Shown here piece by piece: positions 1 through 12,715 of a stretch of DNA of 64,000 nt. Position 1 is the stretch's first letter. The number at the start of each line of letters is the position of its first letter. The stretch spans positions 1,896,015-1,960,014 of the forward strand of contig OW028582.1 of the NCBI GenBank assembly GCA_932294295.1, in the 5' to 3' direction. The notes under the pieces are model-generated. The model was not told the DNA's origin, made no database searches, and saw nothing but the letters and a program-made list of their open reading frames with translations. This DNA comes from Alitta virens. Taxonomy: Eukaryota > Annelida > Polychaeta > Phyllodocida > Nereididae. The position numbers and the translations under genes were made by a program.

Positions 1-640
1 TGTTCTAGTACAGTTGTTTTTAAATTATGAGACAAAAAAAGCACCACATCACTTGCTCAACTGTGATGAGTCATAATTATATCTATCAGGGTAAGTTTAA
101 TGGAACAAATAGGACCATGAGTCATGTTTGTATTTTCATGTGAATGATGAGCGAAAGTAAGCACTTTACGTGAACCCACTGTAACATCATGCCAAACTCA
201 CAACATTTTTCTTCATTTATATTAATTTTGGTCACCATAACTACAGGCCACTGTAAGCATATTGCATTTTGTTTTGTATTATGACCAGCATCTGCTGTAA
301 ATAGTACAATCTTGCATGAGGAACTGTCAATTTTTTTTATTTGATTCTGTAAATTACAAACAACTTTTATTAGTGCCTAGGAGACAGTAAAAAGGCTGTA
401 ATACCATGGTGCTGAAACAGAAATAACTTTGCCCACTTGCACCTGAAATATAGTATATGCTAACTTGTAACCGATGATACAAGTGATCTAATAGTAAAAT
501 ATTTGAAGCAAAATTTTGTGACTAAGTGCAATAGTTTTCTTTCTTTGGTAATGTAGAGGTGTGGTGTTAAAAATTAGTTATTTCAGTTCTTCTGTATGTT
601 GAGGTATGACAGCAATGTTTGTAAACACGAAAGTATTTTG
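1..640. other. No gene recognised
   Basis: AT-rich sequence with stops in all frames. I see no exon, RNA or repeat structure that I can name. It ends where a 17-bp direct duplication (about 640-680, core AGAACTGCTGCTAAGTA) leads into the repeat that follows. Confidence 0.5.
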
Positions 641-682
641 AAGAACTGCTGCTAAGTAGAGTAGAACTGCTGCTAAGTATCA

Positions 683-800
683 GGATTGGGTATCGGTATC
701 GGCCGATACCAGGCCCTTAGTATCGATTAGGTGGATCGGTTTTTAATGGAGCCGATACCAAGTACTACCACGCCACCATTTGCAGCGCCCTCTATGGGCC
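683..800. repeat. TATCGG/CCGATA-rich interspersed repeat
   Basis: The segment opens with TATCGGTATCGG directly followed by its inverted form CCGATACC, and the inverted form recurs near 751. The same vocabulary reappears at 2008-2090. Such ends are typical of non-autonomous DNA transposons, possibly hAT. I could not fix TIR boundaries or a target duplication, so the class is inference. Between the two blocks (860-2000) I see no gene. Confidence 0.45.
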
Positions 801-2007
801 AAACCACTGAACTGTGCAAACACAGAGTAGTTATCAATATAAGTGGGTTTTGTTTCTCATTATTCCGAATTATTTACAGATTGTATAGTGTGTGCCAAAT
901 AACTTTATAACATATTATTTGTATTTATTGTATATAACCGACTTTGCTTTAATATGCATTTGCATTTATTTCTTATGCCATGCCATATAAAATTTGCATG
1001 AATAAATAAATATATGTATGTTGTTTTTTGTTGCTTAAGTAACTGGTTAAATTCATATTAAACCTGGCTTGGCTTTCACTTTTTACATGTTCAAATTTAT
1101 CATTTGAACGGAATCTGGCATAGACAAGAATTAAAGAGTATTATGTACAGAGTTTGATATATTACATATGTGATACAATTCATTTAAGATATTCTACACT
1201 ATGTGAATTTATTTATTATAAAAAAAATATTCAAGGATTAACTGCAATGCGCATCAAATCCTGGTAAATTCTAATTTCACCCGAATCGTATTCAATGAAG
1301 ACCAATTACCAGGAAACAATTCGGGTAAAATTATATGTATTCATTTAAATATAGCACAATTTAGCACTCAGATAAAATAGATTTTCTTGTATACAGAATA
1401 GCAGTCAAAGTGATAATATGTAACTGGGTCAATTACAAGGTAATAGAAAAGAACCCCAAGAATGAGATAAGATCTTGTTTTTCGTAATGCATCTTACATG
1501 TTCCTTTCCTATTGTTTGGGAGTCATTGATGCGTGCAGTACAATTTTCATTAATTTAGTATCTACTTTTGTCTCCATGGTTATAGTAGCTGTACGAATTC
1601 CCGAGCTGTATACACCTGGGTTAATTCCCCAATAACAAAAGTATATTTTTAGCAAAACTTGCATAGTCCCGATTTGGAAAATATTAAATGTAATGAACTA
1701 AATAACGGTTTAAGCCAACTTTTTCTTTTAAATTGAACTCGTGCAGTGGAACTTGCAACCAATTTTATAATCTATGAATAGAAGAGATTTGACTTCATAC
1801 CAAACATTAATTGCCATTAACATACTGGTGGTAATTTTCTCTTTTGAGGTAGCTGATTGCAATTGAACATAAAACAACATTTTAATTGCTATTCAACCAA
1901 AATGCCAATTGATATATATACGCATCAATTGCCTAATTAATGTGTGATGGTAGCCCTGCAGATGCATAACTCTGGTGGCTGGCTTAGAAAAATAGCTGTA
2001 ATCATAA

Positions 2008-2092
2008 GTATCGGTATCGATATCAGCCGATACCGCGAGGAGGTATCGGTATCGGCTGATACCGCGAGGAGGTATCGGTATCGGTTTGGTAA
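2008..2092. repeat. Tandem TATCGGTATCGG repeat
   Basis: Two near-identical copies, about 29 bp each, of a unit containing GATACCGCGAGGAGG and TATCGGTATCGGC lie in tandem. They match the motif at 683-760 and may be the other end of the same roughly 1.4-kb element. The open frames across this block are products of the repeat and are not called as genes. Confidence 0.45.
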
Positions 2093-2099
2093 ATTCATG

Positions 2100-4810
2100 G
2101 ATCATTGGATTGTGCTCCATAGCCCTCTGGCAGTAAATAGGCGCATGACTAATGTCGTAGGATGCTGGGAGAAGCATGCCTTTGCCCCCAACCCCTTTCA
2201 GATTTATTAGCATATTACTAAATAAACCTAAACCAATAAGAAACAATCTTGTGTCTACCTGTCCTGCTGAGACTTTTAATATGGCTGTTTTCTTATTTTT
2301 CAGCATATTGAAAGATATAAATGTCTAATAGGAATAATGTGACAGAGTAAAGTACTACATAATTGTAACTAGGCATTTACCTGTATGCCACCTTGTTATG
2401 TAAACATATTTACTTATATACTTGTGTACTTAACTGTGTATTGTGTACTATGTGATTTGTCGAAATGGATTGAGCTGTTTTGAACCACATATATAATTTG
2501 GTTCATATATTATAATTAATTATTAGTCAAATGTGTATAATACTAAATGCATGTAACATTGATTTGTCCTTGAAAAGTGCTGCTTCAAGAATAAATTCCT
2601 TGACCAAAAAATTACCTTAGGGAAGCAACACCAGCCTAATCCTGGCAAACACTGGCAGGCTGCATTGGTTGACATGGGAACTGGTTGGGCCAAGTGGGGG
2701 ATAACTAGAATAGAATATAAGCTTAGGTAAGATCAGTGGATCAAAAAAAAGGGTGAATAGCAGTCAGGTGAATTAGGACCTGAGCTAAAGTCCCTGAATA
2801 GGAAAGAACAGAGCAGGTTCAAGGAAACGGGTTAGTATTGAAATTAGGATACTCTGATACACAAAGTGATCAGGGTGTATGGTCAAGGAATGGACAAATC
2901 ACTTTCAGGTATGTTGTTATGTATATTGTATGTTTGAATGCAGCACTGTTGATTATAAATCAGTATGCAGAATGATTTTTTGCAATTTAATATTAGAAAT
3001 TTTGATTAGCCTTTGTCGTTTTGGGTATATAAAGATATGATCAACGTAGGTAACTGAATATGGGTTGCAGATCAATATATTGACAGTCACTGTAAGTGGG
3101 TGGCCATAAAACTAAACTTTACATTTTGAGAGAACACACAAGAGGGCTAATGATGATAAATGAGGAAAGGGAAAATAAATTTGGCCAATAGCAGTTTTGA
3201 GGAATCATACTTTTGATAAACTCCGTCGCCTATTCAATCGATCCCGGATTCGGACTTATGAGCTTAACGAGCTATAAGTGCCAATCAATACTAAGTAGGT
3301 CCACCAATGCAAGCGATTTACTAGTGTTTAAAATGCTAAACTGTTGGAAAAAGTGCAGTATTACGGACCCACATTTAAGAACATATTTAGCGAGTCCCAT
3401 TGCCAGGCCAATGACGTCAAATGCTTGAATTCATTATGTGACGTCAGCTTATTATTGCTTACATTTTGTTTTTCTCGAGACATGCTGCCCCCAAACTCCT
3501 GCTACTCTATAAAAATATTCTTATTGTGCACTTGTATGAACTTTGGTATAGTGACTATTTTCATATTTAATGGATGCCAAATATAGGCATAAATTTGGGT
3601 CCGCTATGCTGCACTAAAGATGTTTAGCAGTGTTCCGTACAGAACACAATTGTGAGTTTATTTCCTTTAATGGAAGTTACAGCCACTTGATGCTTTATTG
3701 TATAAAATATTTCTTTAAGTTTTTCTTTAATGGTATTGCCAGCCACAATTTAATTGTATATAATATATTATTGTGTACAGTGTTAATTTTTTCCACGACA
3801 GGCAGACATTTCAGATACATGTATGAGAAGTTAACTTGGAGGTGCCTTAAAAGACCCCACCCATAGTAGGGACTCCAAGCCTTATCATCTCATGATTACA
3901 TCTGCCTGTGGCAACTGGTCATATAAACTGTCCAAGCTTCAGAAAAAAACAGACCTCTATATTAGCAAGATTGTCCAATTATCACCATCCTCTTCGTAAG
4001 TACTTCTCACTGCTACCAAGTGGCAGAAGATATGCTCTACCTGCATGCAAATACCAAACAAAATGTTTGTATTTTCTGCATTGAAAATCTTAAAGGAAGC
4101 ATGTCTGTGAGCTCCAAAATAATTCCATGATGACAATGATATTGTGGGAATAAAGATTATCGTTATCGTTATTCTGGTTACAGTACAGGCACTTGCCCAA
4201 CTACGGCGCACGGTCAGTTGCAGATCGCACCTGCTGCAGGAATGAGTCGACAGATGAAATGCAACCAAAAACTGACAGTTTAAGCATAAGTTCTCAGCTT
4301 TATATTTAAAATGAAATAATGTACCATCAATATTATTGCTATTTAAGTGGATTTCCACGCTGGAATCACTTTCTCATTTCTAGTGGCAGCTCTCAGAGCT
4401 ATAAGCCAATCAACACAAAAACACATTATAGCGGAGCAATTAAGCCTGCCACTTGAAGTGAGCATGGATTTCACAACTCAAGTCCCTTCCTCTCTCTATT
4501 ATCAACAATTGTTCTTTATGTCACTGGCAAGCACCTGTGGTTACAGCAGCACTAAGCGGTTCAAAACAGCATCTACTGGTGTTGGGAATGCTTTTAGGAT
4601 AGGCTTTGGCACAGAGCAAGTCTGCCACCCTGTTACTTTTGTCCATCTGAGTGGTCATTTTAAGTTCTAGTTCCATAACATTGAACTATTTCACAGCTGA
4701 CTGGCTACAGTTTGTTCCAATATTAGTTTCACAACATTCAGAGTTGGTTTATTTGTTTAAAAGTTCATTCCAAGTTTTGTCTCCCCACCCTGTAATTAAA
4801 GTGAATTAAT
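2100..4810. other. No gene recognised; degenerate interspersed repeat inside
   Basis: Short open frames (for example 3213-3428, 3630-3866 and 4347-4670) show no recognisable domain and no splice context. About 3850-3945 shares wording (AAGACCCCACCCAT, then a CATCTGCCT block) with 41028-41130, so it is an old dispersed repeat. Nothing else is supported. Confidence 0.45.
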
Positions 4811-4813
4811 AGA

Positions 4814-5687
4814 CAGTACTGCTCCTCTTAAGGAGGCCTACCCTTCTGCAGGATAGTCCAATAAGGGGGTTGGTCTCATAAGGGGACCTGACAACAAGCG
4901 ACCTCTTATTGTAGCAAAATTAACAAAAAGCAAGCAAATAGTATATTATACTACTAAAGAACATCACAGGCATCACATTCTTCTATTTCAAACATCAGAA
5001 GTGTCAAGTCTCAATCGCAGTTAAGAAAGTGTCAAGTCTCAGTTGCAATCATGGACCATTCATGGCTATTATCTTCTATTGTGGAGGGGCAATTGGTATT
5101 ATTAGTCCTTTAAAAGAAAATGTGTGAAGTCATAATAGCAATTTAATAAAGATTTACCATGGGTAAACATGAATTAACTCAAGAACAACTTAACTGTACT
5201 GAACTGATTTTATTTCACATTGACAACACAATTATCGTTCCAAAACTAGACACAAACACATTATAATTCCATATGACTGGAAATTTACAAAAACATGATC
5301 ATTTAATTAAATTTTCTGGGGACAGTCACATTCAAGTTATGATAATTATATTGTTTATGAGATGCAAATGTAGGGGAGATCCCAGTAGCAGAGGTGCTGA
5401 AGTTGGGACCCCCCCCCCCCCCCCCCGGTGATAATGCTGAGATGATAATGAGAGGGTTACGACCGGTTCTTTGTATCTGCTAGGCGGCACGGTCTGTCAC
5501 ACATCACTTGTGCTGCGACCTTGTGTATTATGCTTATGTTATAATTGCTAAGTAAACAAAAATGGTCGCATGAGGGGAGTCGGTCACTTATAGAGTGACC
5601 ATTATATAAGAAAAACAATACGGCTAGTTTGGTTGTACAACAGGAACAGTCGCTTATGGTGGGTGTCGTTTAAGAGGAGCACTACTG
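4814..5687. mobile_element. Non-autonomous DNA transposon, CAGTA-type TIR
   Basis: The left end CAGTACTGCTCCTCTTAA is matched by an inverted right end at 5670-5687, with one mismatch over 18 bp. The roughly 870-bp interior has no ORF of note and contains a pure poly-C run (about 5410-5426). The CAG start and general form suggest a hAT-like MITE, but the flanking 8-mers do not match well, so the superfamily is uncertain. Confidence 0.45.
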
Positions 5688-5715
5688 AATATTGATTGGG
5701 ATGACCGAAAAGGCG

Positions 5716-5812
5716 GGACCAACAGCCGGGACGTGGCACCAACAGCCGGGACGTGGCACCAACAGCCGGGACGTGGCACAAACAGCCGGGACGTGGCACC
5801 AACAGCCGGTAC
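5716..5812. repeat. 20-bp GC-rich tandem repeat, about 5 copies
   Basis: The unit AACAGCCGGGACGTGGCACC repeats head to tail. The first three internal copies are almost perfect and the last copies drift. The overlapping minus-strand open frames in this stretch are the repeat read through and are not genes. Confidence 0.8.
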
Positions 5813-6284
5813 ATAGCGGGACGGGCGGGACAGTCTGAACCAGTGTTGGCGGGTTGCCTTGTAGAGCTGCTGGCCTGAAGTTCTTCACAGTATTGTCTCT
5901 CAAAATTCATAGAATGCCCTTTTTAACATTGTTGCACACAGTATCCATTTAAGAAATTTTTTTTTCAAATGAATTTAATTGTAGATTGTATGGTAAAGGT
6001 TATGTTTCAAAACAGGAAAAAAACTTAGTTTTGAGTTGTATTGTTTATCAGCCCATTGGAGTGGGGTTGGCTGGGCAATTTTATATGTTAACCATATCAT
6101 ACAACCTTTGTCTCCATTAAACCAGAAGAAACATTATTGGCTGCAATGGATCATGGTGATGGTTCAGCCTCTTTATAAAATAGCAATACAGATTCAGTCA
6201 TGATTTTCTAAATTACACAGGGAATTAAAGTTGTGTGATGATACTTGGAAGCTTTATGTTGACATTGCATTGAAGAAGGTGCTG

Positions 6285-6475
6285 GGTCATCTGGCGGAAA
6301 GCAGTGGAGGGACTGAGTGTCTATGCTGCAGCAAGTAAAAGACCCCACTCATGGGGTAAATGTGTAACATGGGGGGACTCCATTCTCTCTCCCACCTCAT
6401 CAATCGACCGTCGATAGTGGAAGAACTTGCCTTCGAGGGCTGATCTTTCAACATCTATCTATCTATCTATCTTGA
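6285..6475. mobile_element. SINE fragment (second tRNA-SINE family), tail part
   Basis: The segment contains AAGACCCCACTCATGGGG, GTGTAACATGG, a CTCCATTCTCTC block, CATCAATCGACCGTCGATAG and GAACTTGCCTTCGAGGGCTG, and ends in a (ATCT)n run. The same body, inverted, lies beside a clear tRNA-like head at 39780-40045. This copy lacks the tRNA head. Confidence 0.5.
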
Positions 6476-6849
6476 TGCAGGTGTATCACATGGCAAAGCA
6501 GAATCACTGGGTACATGTAACATGCGCCCTCTACATACTTCTCTGGGCGGCTCATCAGTTTTATTTGGATACAACATGAGAATCAAAATCCCAGGGCAAT
6601 GCAGGACTGGTGCATGGTACTGTCACCCAGAGATGAGGACTTTAAATTATACACCCAGTCTTTAGATAAATGTGGGCCCATGGTTCTTCACATGTAATCA
6701 ACAGAACTTTGACTGATGGCTCCTTCTAACATTCATGACACAAGGCTGGTCAAAGATTCTCATGACTTTAGCACTTGACTCTGCTCATGAGCAGAGCAAG
6801 GCTCTGGTGAAAGTAGATGTTATGTTTAGAGTATATCAACATCGGTTAC

Positions 6850-6945
6850 AATGGCCAAGTAGGATAAAGTGTCATGGGATTTAACACCCCAATGTAGACG
6901 TACCTGGTTCAAGCCCCACCAGGGTCAGCTGATGGTATCTGGTTA
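6850..6945 (+). repeat. tRNA-like segment, probable SINE head
   Basis: A box A-like TGGCCAAGTAGG is followed about 50 bp later by a box B-like GGTTCAAGCCC. The arms do not fold into a credible functional tRNA, so this is at best a decayed tRNA-derived SINE head. Confidence 0.3.
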
Positions 6946-7585
6946 TAAACAAATAATAATAAGTATCAAGCACCCGCACTCTTGTAAGTAGGACACGCTA
7001 TGCCAACCGGAAAAGGAGGCGCATTGTTATACTGACCGATTATGACGTCATATGCCGTGATACGGACATAGTTAGTAGCGTTCAGATTTTGGTGTTTGTT
7101 GACCTCGTACATATAGTAAACATTCTCCGTGCGTCATTATGACAATGAAATATAGTGGAAGTTACATTTTATTGTGTTGTTTATGTGAAATTGGAAAATC
7201 TACGCACTTGACTAGAAGTTTCTGAATGAATTTTATTATCCCCTATGAAAATGGTTTGGAATGTTAACCTGAGGATCTGTAATATTTCAGAACATTCTGA
7301 GAACCCGCTCTGCACGGTTTTCTCTGAGACAGGGTATACGTATTATAAAAAGCATGGGCTTTTTAATACACCTGAAATTATGTTCATTATACCACTGTTT
7401 GCTTTTTTCATCCAATCGGGATAAATTGCATATACCTGGGAGAATATGGTCACACTTGACTGGCTACAAGTTGTAGTAAAACAATGAAACAAAACACAAC
7501 AATCAAATGAACATCTTATATAGTCTTAAGGGGAGAACGTCATAAGCAAGTGATCAAACAACTACAAACAAAACAAGTGGCATAA

Positions 7586-7686
7586 GTTAGATAATGACCT
7601 TGTTTTCATGAATATGCAATTAATCCTCGGCTAAAGCCTCGGATAAATTGCATATTCACTCAAACGCAGTCATTATCTATCACTTA
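7586..7686. repeat. About 100-bp imperfect palindrome (MITE-like)
   Basis: The outer arms GATAATGAC and GTCATTATC, inner arms TGAATATGCAATT and AATTGCATATTCA, and a centre CCTCGGCTAAAGCCTCGG form one long hairpin. This is typical of a short fold-back MITE. No target duplication was identified. Confidence 0.5.
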
Positions 7687-7870
7687 AAGTGTAATTATAT
7701 GTAACATATTTGATGAGTGCACATATCTGAGTGCATTTAATAGGAAGCATGGAAATGTGTATAGTGTTATGACATCAAATATGTTTATACTAATATGGAA
7801 TATGGATGTATATTGATAAGTATGAAATAGAAAGATGTCTATGGCAGTATGTTTGAACAGATGTCCAGTT

Positions 7871-8057
7871 GGGTGGGTGGGTGATTAGGGCTTTACGTCC
7901 TGTATTTCTGCACCAATTGGGCTAATTAGGACAGGCAGAGACCATGGCAATGAGACGAAGGATGAAACAGCCATCCAACTTAGGCTCGACCGGGAATCGA
8001 ACCCGGGACCCAGCGGTTGGAAGCCCAGAGCGCTACCTCTGAGGTAGGCCTCCGCCC
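7871..8057 (-). mobile_element. tRNA-derived SINE, copy 1 (full length)
   Basis: This is the family type copy. On the minus strand it begins with a tRNA-like head: box A TAGCTCAGAGGT (here one base changed) and box B GGTTCGATTCC. The anticodon loop reads CTTCCAA, so it is Gly(TCC)-like. A body of about 110 bp follows, ending in CACCCACCCACCC. The 14-bp target-site duplication ATGTCCAGTTGGGT lies at 7861-7874 and 8058-8071. An ORF in this body (7885-8133, minus) recurs in every copy and is not a gene. Confidence 0.85.
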
Positions 8058-8448
8058 ATGTCCAGTTGGGTACTGGGCTGGAAGTGAAGGTTACACCCCT
8101 TTTCTTAACATTTATTGGAGACAATGGAGGCAAGACAATAGGACAAGGAAGTCAGGAAGGTAATGGGCACAGTCACAACAAGGGGTGGGAGCTGTAGGGG
8201 TTAGCCAGAGGTCAGGACTGTTCTGGACAATGGTCAGTTGCTGCTAGGAGACAGAATACCCCATAGGAATGTGGCTTGACTCTCCCAGGAGAGCAAGTAC
8301 AAAGGACAAGGTGTGTTGGCCAGTTGGCTTGATTGTGAGAGGGTGCTGCTGGCCATTGTCTGGGTCCAAGACATTTGTATGGCTTCTGGGCTGGCCAAGT
8401 TTAATGAGCATCATGATGCAGGTGTGGGGCAGAAGTAGACCAATCCAT

Positions 8449-8478
8449 CAGTCCCTACATGTAGATGTAGGGACTGAT
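8449..8478. repeat. 13-bp perfect hairpin
   Basis: Arms TCAGTCCCTACAT and ATGTAGGGACTGA are separated by GTAG. It is an isolated inverted repeat with no T-tract, so there is no case for a terminator. The rest of 8080-10330 shows no gene that I recognise. Confidence 0.4.
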
Positions 8479-8479
8479 T

Positions 8480-10335
8480 CCAAACCATAGGTTTTTTCAG
8501 CCCATAAGGCATTTCTACATTGAAGATTTTAAGAATAATCCAAATTTTCGGACAAAATCTGTTAGGTTATAACTGTAAGCAATATATTTAGCTACGTCCA
8601 TGTGAATTGCTGGCCACTGAATTCCTTTACTAACCACAAAATACCACAAAGATTGCAACAAATTATCACTAAAAAAGTTGTGATAGTCACGTCATCCTCA
8701 AAAATTTCAACAGAGCAGAGAATCAGCGGGGATGACGTCACAGGACATACTCATAAATTAACAAGTTGTGGTGTCGAAGAACCATAATTTAACCATCCTA
8801 ACGTGTTAAACACATCAATTGTAGCATTAACACTAACATACCTGAAAATGCAATAATAAATCCATCTAAGGTTGCGAATCGGTAGCGTTCCAGCTCGCTT
8901 ACTTGCTCATGACGCAACGTCATGGTGGCATGTGCGGGAATTTAGAGATTATAAAAGTCAGGAAATACCGAAAGCTTGAATGAAGATCATATATTTATAC
9001 TTAACAACACTTTAAAAGTCCACTAACTCTCGTTTAAGATTGTATTTAGCATGAAGTACGGCAAATAATATTTTTTTGCTTATATGAAAGAGATTATCTT
9101 TTCTCAGACGGGCACTCCAGTGACGTGACAGGTGCGCTACCACGCATGCCATAAATATCCTGAAATATACAATTTTTAGCTTTTAAATGGGTGGAGTAGC
9201 ACTAATATAATGGATTTATAATATTGTAACAATTAGAGATAAAAATAAAACGAAAACAAGGTCCGGGTTTTAAAAAAACAACAGCTGTAAAGTTTGTTTT
9301 AACATGTTTCATGTTAGACGAATTGTGTGTGGACGATTTGTACAACGTCAAAAATTCACGGCTTTTGAGAGGCCTGAATTTGTACTATAATCATCTTCAC
9401 CAAATTTGGTTTGTAAGTTGCACTTTTGTATCACGGTTCTAATGGTGTTTTTTTAGCTGTACTCCCAATATTGTTCGAAAGCGCAAGTTAAAACAGTTTT
9501 GGCAGGATTTCACTATGTTGTGAAACCGCGCTTGGGCAGAAGCAACTAGGGGAGGTCAGGAAAAATTTTGACAAAATGTGACTAGGGGAGTTGTGGAAAA
9601 TATTGTTGATGTTTAAATGTGTGTATTATGATTGGTTCAGGGCTACTGACCAATGGTGACTGGGTATGATTGTGGGGAGGAGCTAAGGAACCCTCACTGG
9701 TATAAATGATTAAACATCTGGGAGGAAAGGCATCTTTGATTTTAGCCAATCCAACCAGTCTGACACAAATTCATGGTCTTGTTATTTGAGGAAGTGATAC
9801 TGATGCTGCTGAGCTACAGCAATAGACTATAAATGGAGTCCCACCATCTAGGACACTGGATATTTTACAGTACGGTGACAAAGGCTGCCATCTTTTCTAA
9901 TATTAACAATCAAAGGTTGCCATTTTTTTCAAATTTTCAACAAATTGCAAAAGTAACAGAAACCCTTTTTCCATGTGTCCATGATCGGTACCTTTCAAAA
10001 CAGGTTGGGACACCATTATATAAAACATAAAGTAACTCCTTAAATCAGAAATCAAACGAGTTTTCATCTTGGGAACGTTAATTTAAACACTCTTTTAAAG
10101 TAATACACATAAAACAAAATATCCAAGACATCATGAATGTTTTAAACTGTAACACCAACATGTAAATTTTAGCCCTCTGGATGTGTCAATTTGAAGAATC
10201 AGATGGGCAGGTGTCCATTTGATTTTCGGTGAATGACCTGGTATTACATACATTACTGTGAATGCTAAACAGGAGAGGATGTACACGTTTTGAGCTCTGA
10301 TGAAAATTGCAACTTTAAGGAGTTTAAAAATCGAA
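8480..10335. other. No gene recognised
   Basis: There are only short unrelated open frames (8602-8787 and 9833-10030). About 9505-9790 has a compact TATA-like word (TATAAATG near 9702) after GGGAGGAGC, but there is no ORF or RNA downstream to support a promoter call. Confidence 0.4.
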
Positions 10336-10344
10336 TAGGTTCAG

Positions 10345-11082
10345 AGAATGCTAGTCGTTTCGGCCTTCGACCAGTTCGGCCCGGCCGAAATGACTCGTTT
10401 AAATGAGTCGATTCGGCCTATGAAACAAGTCGGTTTGGCTCCCTATACTTTAGCATTGAAGCCGAACAGACCCGGTTCGGTCTAGGAAATAAGTCTAAAT
10501 ACTTAATCTGCCCTTATCATCCCCCCCCCCTGGCACCGCTAAGAAATAGATTATTTGATAACTAATCATGATAGAATGATGATATTTACACCTATTTGTT
10601 GGTGGTAACGAGCCCTTTAAAAACAAAATACCAGCCTTGAAATTTGAACAACAGAGGGGTTTCTGCATTTTTATTTATTAATGACAAAATATAAATCATA
10701 ATCACAACTCAAAAAAACAATAAAGACTTTCACAATAGTAAATAAATATTGTTGTGTGTCTAATCCATGACCGGACCATGGAATTTAGATATTTCTTTCA
10801 GCAATTCCATGGCTGCCATGTCCTGCTGGATGTAAGCATCCCAGTACTTTATTATTTCAAGTAATATCACAAAGCATTTCCAATTGCATTCAATTCTTTC
10901 TCTGTTCCTTTATCAATGGAAACCGATTCCTTTCATTCTAGATTGCACATAAAAAAGCAGAAGGCCGAAACGACTCAATTAAACGGCCGAACCGTCTCGT
11001 TTTTGAAGTCGATTTGGCTCCCATACAAAAATATAGGAGGCCGAATCGACTTCGCTAAAAGGCCGAATCGACTTCGCTAAAT
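10345..11082. mobile_element. Probable fold-back DNA transposon with GGCCGAA arms
   Basis: Both ends carry clusters of GGCCGAAT/CGACT words (10350-10450 and 10960-11080) with largely inverted arrangement and an ordinary AT-rich middle with a poly-C run near 10520. This is the look of a fold-back element. Exact termini and target duplication were not resolved. Confidence 0.4.
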
Positions 11083-11587
11083 AGAGAGGAAGTTGTTCCT
11101 GTGAAAACAATTTTGCCAATGCATTTGATAATTGTGTATTGGCATACTGCCAAAGTTTCCTGCATAGTTATGAGTTGAATGCTGTTGCCTATTCAATGGA
11201 TGTGTATTTCCCTGACAAGGATTTTCTGTGTGCAAGGAAGCTCCTGAGGGATAAATATATGGAACAATTACAAGGATAGGTAGGTAGGTAGTGTTATTGT
11301 TTAACGCCTCATCAGCACCTGAGTGGGCTATGTAGAGGCTCTCTAGGGTAAGATTGATCATCCATAGTTGGTAGTAGAAACCAGAAGCATGCAAAAAATC
11401 CATAAGTGTCTGCGTTGGATAGCTGGAGCAGCTTGTACAATGCGCACTGTCCTGTTTTAGCCACTGGGGATAGAGGACTTCACCCCAAGTGCTTCCACCC
11501 TCGCCGCGTGGAGGCCCAGGACCTTCGAGGGCTAAGAAATTACAAGGATAGATAAGCAAACATAAAACTCGCAATGCAACAACACAA

Positions 11588-12707
11588 AAAGCTGGGAGTT
11601 CAGCCATTGCCCATGATATCACTGAAGCAGTGTACAAGCTGATGAACCAAGATGATCCTCCATTATTTGTTGTGTATGACATCAGAAAACTTCCAATTAT
11701 GAAACCGGACATGACACAACAGGAGAGTGTTGCTGAAGGCCTTGTGTTATTGGACAGCAAGTTGTCTAGATTAGACGAGTGGAGAAGCTGTAAGGACAAG
11801 ACCACTGATGAACAAGGAATGAAAATAGAAGCCATTGAAAAACGAATGACAAGGAACAACCTTAACTAAGTAACATGGCCACATCTTAATGCACCTGCAG
11901 AAAATGTATCGTCTGCAGAAGGACGACTGCACACAAACTTGAGGAGACCTACATCCAACAGCATTGGTGGCAGTCAATCAGGACCAACAGTCAGTCTTTC
12001 CATAGGAACTGCATCGGCTCAAGAATCACAGATGAATAGAAACAAAGATGTAGAAGATGAAACAAACGAATGGCAGCTGCAAGGTTATGAAAGTTGGGTG
12101 GGTGGGTGAATAGGGCTTTACGTCCTGTATTTCTGCACCAATTGGGCTAATTAGGACAGGCAGAGACCATGGCAATGAGACCAAGGATGAAACAGCCATC
12201 CAAATTAGGCTCGACCGGGAATAGAACCCGGGACCCAGCGGTTGGAAGCCCAGAGCGCTACCTCTGAGCTAGGCCTCCGCCCAGCAAGGTTATGAAAGAA
12301 GAAAGGTAATAAGAGAACGGAAGAAAATAAATGGCGCAAAAAAGAAACAAGCAATATAGGGCTCTGCAGCAGGTACTCAGTTTAAAGCTGGATTAGGACC
12401 AAATCGTGACCTCTGGATCTACAATGTTGACAAGGATATGCAAGATGAAGAACTCCGCAAATTCATTGAAGAAGGTGGCAGTAGTAGGTCAGGTAAAGTG
12501 CACATTCGTCTGTGGGAGCCTCGTTACCAACCTGACTGGGATACAAAGAAGTTTCGTATCACCATTGGAATGACTGACTATAATAGAGTTTACACTTCGA
12601 AATTCTGGCCCCAAGATATTTGGGTGAGAAAATATTGGGTAAATTTTGAAAAAGAAAGAAGTGATCGACAAAGAGTTGGCAATGCAGACCGCGTCGAGAC
12701 CACTTAG
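11588..12707 (+). pseudogene. LINE ORF1 (broken), CR1/L2/jockey-like
   Basis: This is the first ORF of a non-LTR retrotransposon, an RNA-binding chaperone that packages its own transcript. An N-terminal piece (11588-11869) has a short leucine-rich stretch that could form a coiled coil, ending at a stop codon. A C-terminal piece (about 12372-12707) has the RRM-like form seen in such ORF1 proteins: a start around RDLWIYNV, then IRLWEPRYQPDWDTKKF, then FWPQDIWVRKYW. A SINE with target duplications interrupts it at 12095-12283. Stops and frame changes separate the pieces, so it is not functional. ORF2 follows immediately. Confidence 0.65.
12095..12283 (-). mobile_element. tRNA-derived SINE, copy 2, inserted in LINE ORF1
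   Basis: Full-length member of the family at 7871-8057. The 15-bp target-site duplication GCAAGGTTATGAAAG is perfect (12080-12094 and 12284-12298), so the insertion is clear and relatively young. It interrupts the LINE and therefore postdates it. Confidence 0.9.
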
Positions 12708-12715
12708 TCCTGTAA

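Noticed and set aside
1893..2306. 137-residue minus-strand frame and 88-residue plus-strand frame
   Set aside because: Both are driven by the TATCGG repeat and have no domain.
5602..5910. Two overlapping minus-strand open frames rich in VPRPGC repeats
   Set aside because: They are the 20-bp tandem repeat translated in two frames.
7983..8053. tRNA-like sequence with good A and B boxes in the SINEs
   Set aside because: The anticodon arm does not pair well and every copy is followed by the SINE body, so these are SINE heads and not working tRNA genes.
7885..8133. Recurring minus-strand ORF with SFVSLPWSLPVLISP (also at 19312, 20663, 21526 and 41634)
   Set aside because: It is the reverse reading of the SINE body and appears wherever a SINE lies. 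It is not a protein family.
9690..9720. Possible promoter with TATAAATG after a GC patch
   Set aside because: There is no gene or RNA downstream to support it.
11077..11859. 260-residue minus-strand open frame
   Set aside because: It runs antisense over the LINE ORF1 start and a repeat, with no recognisable domain or splice context.
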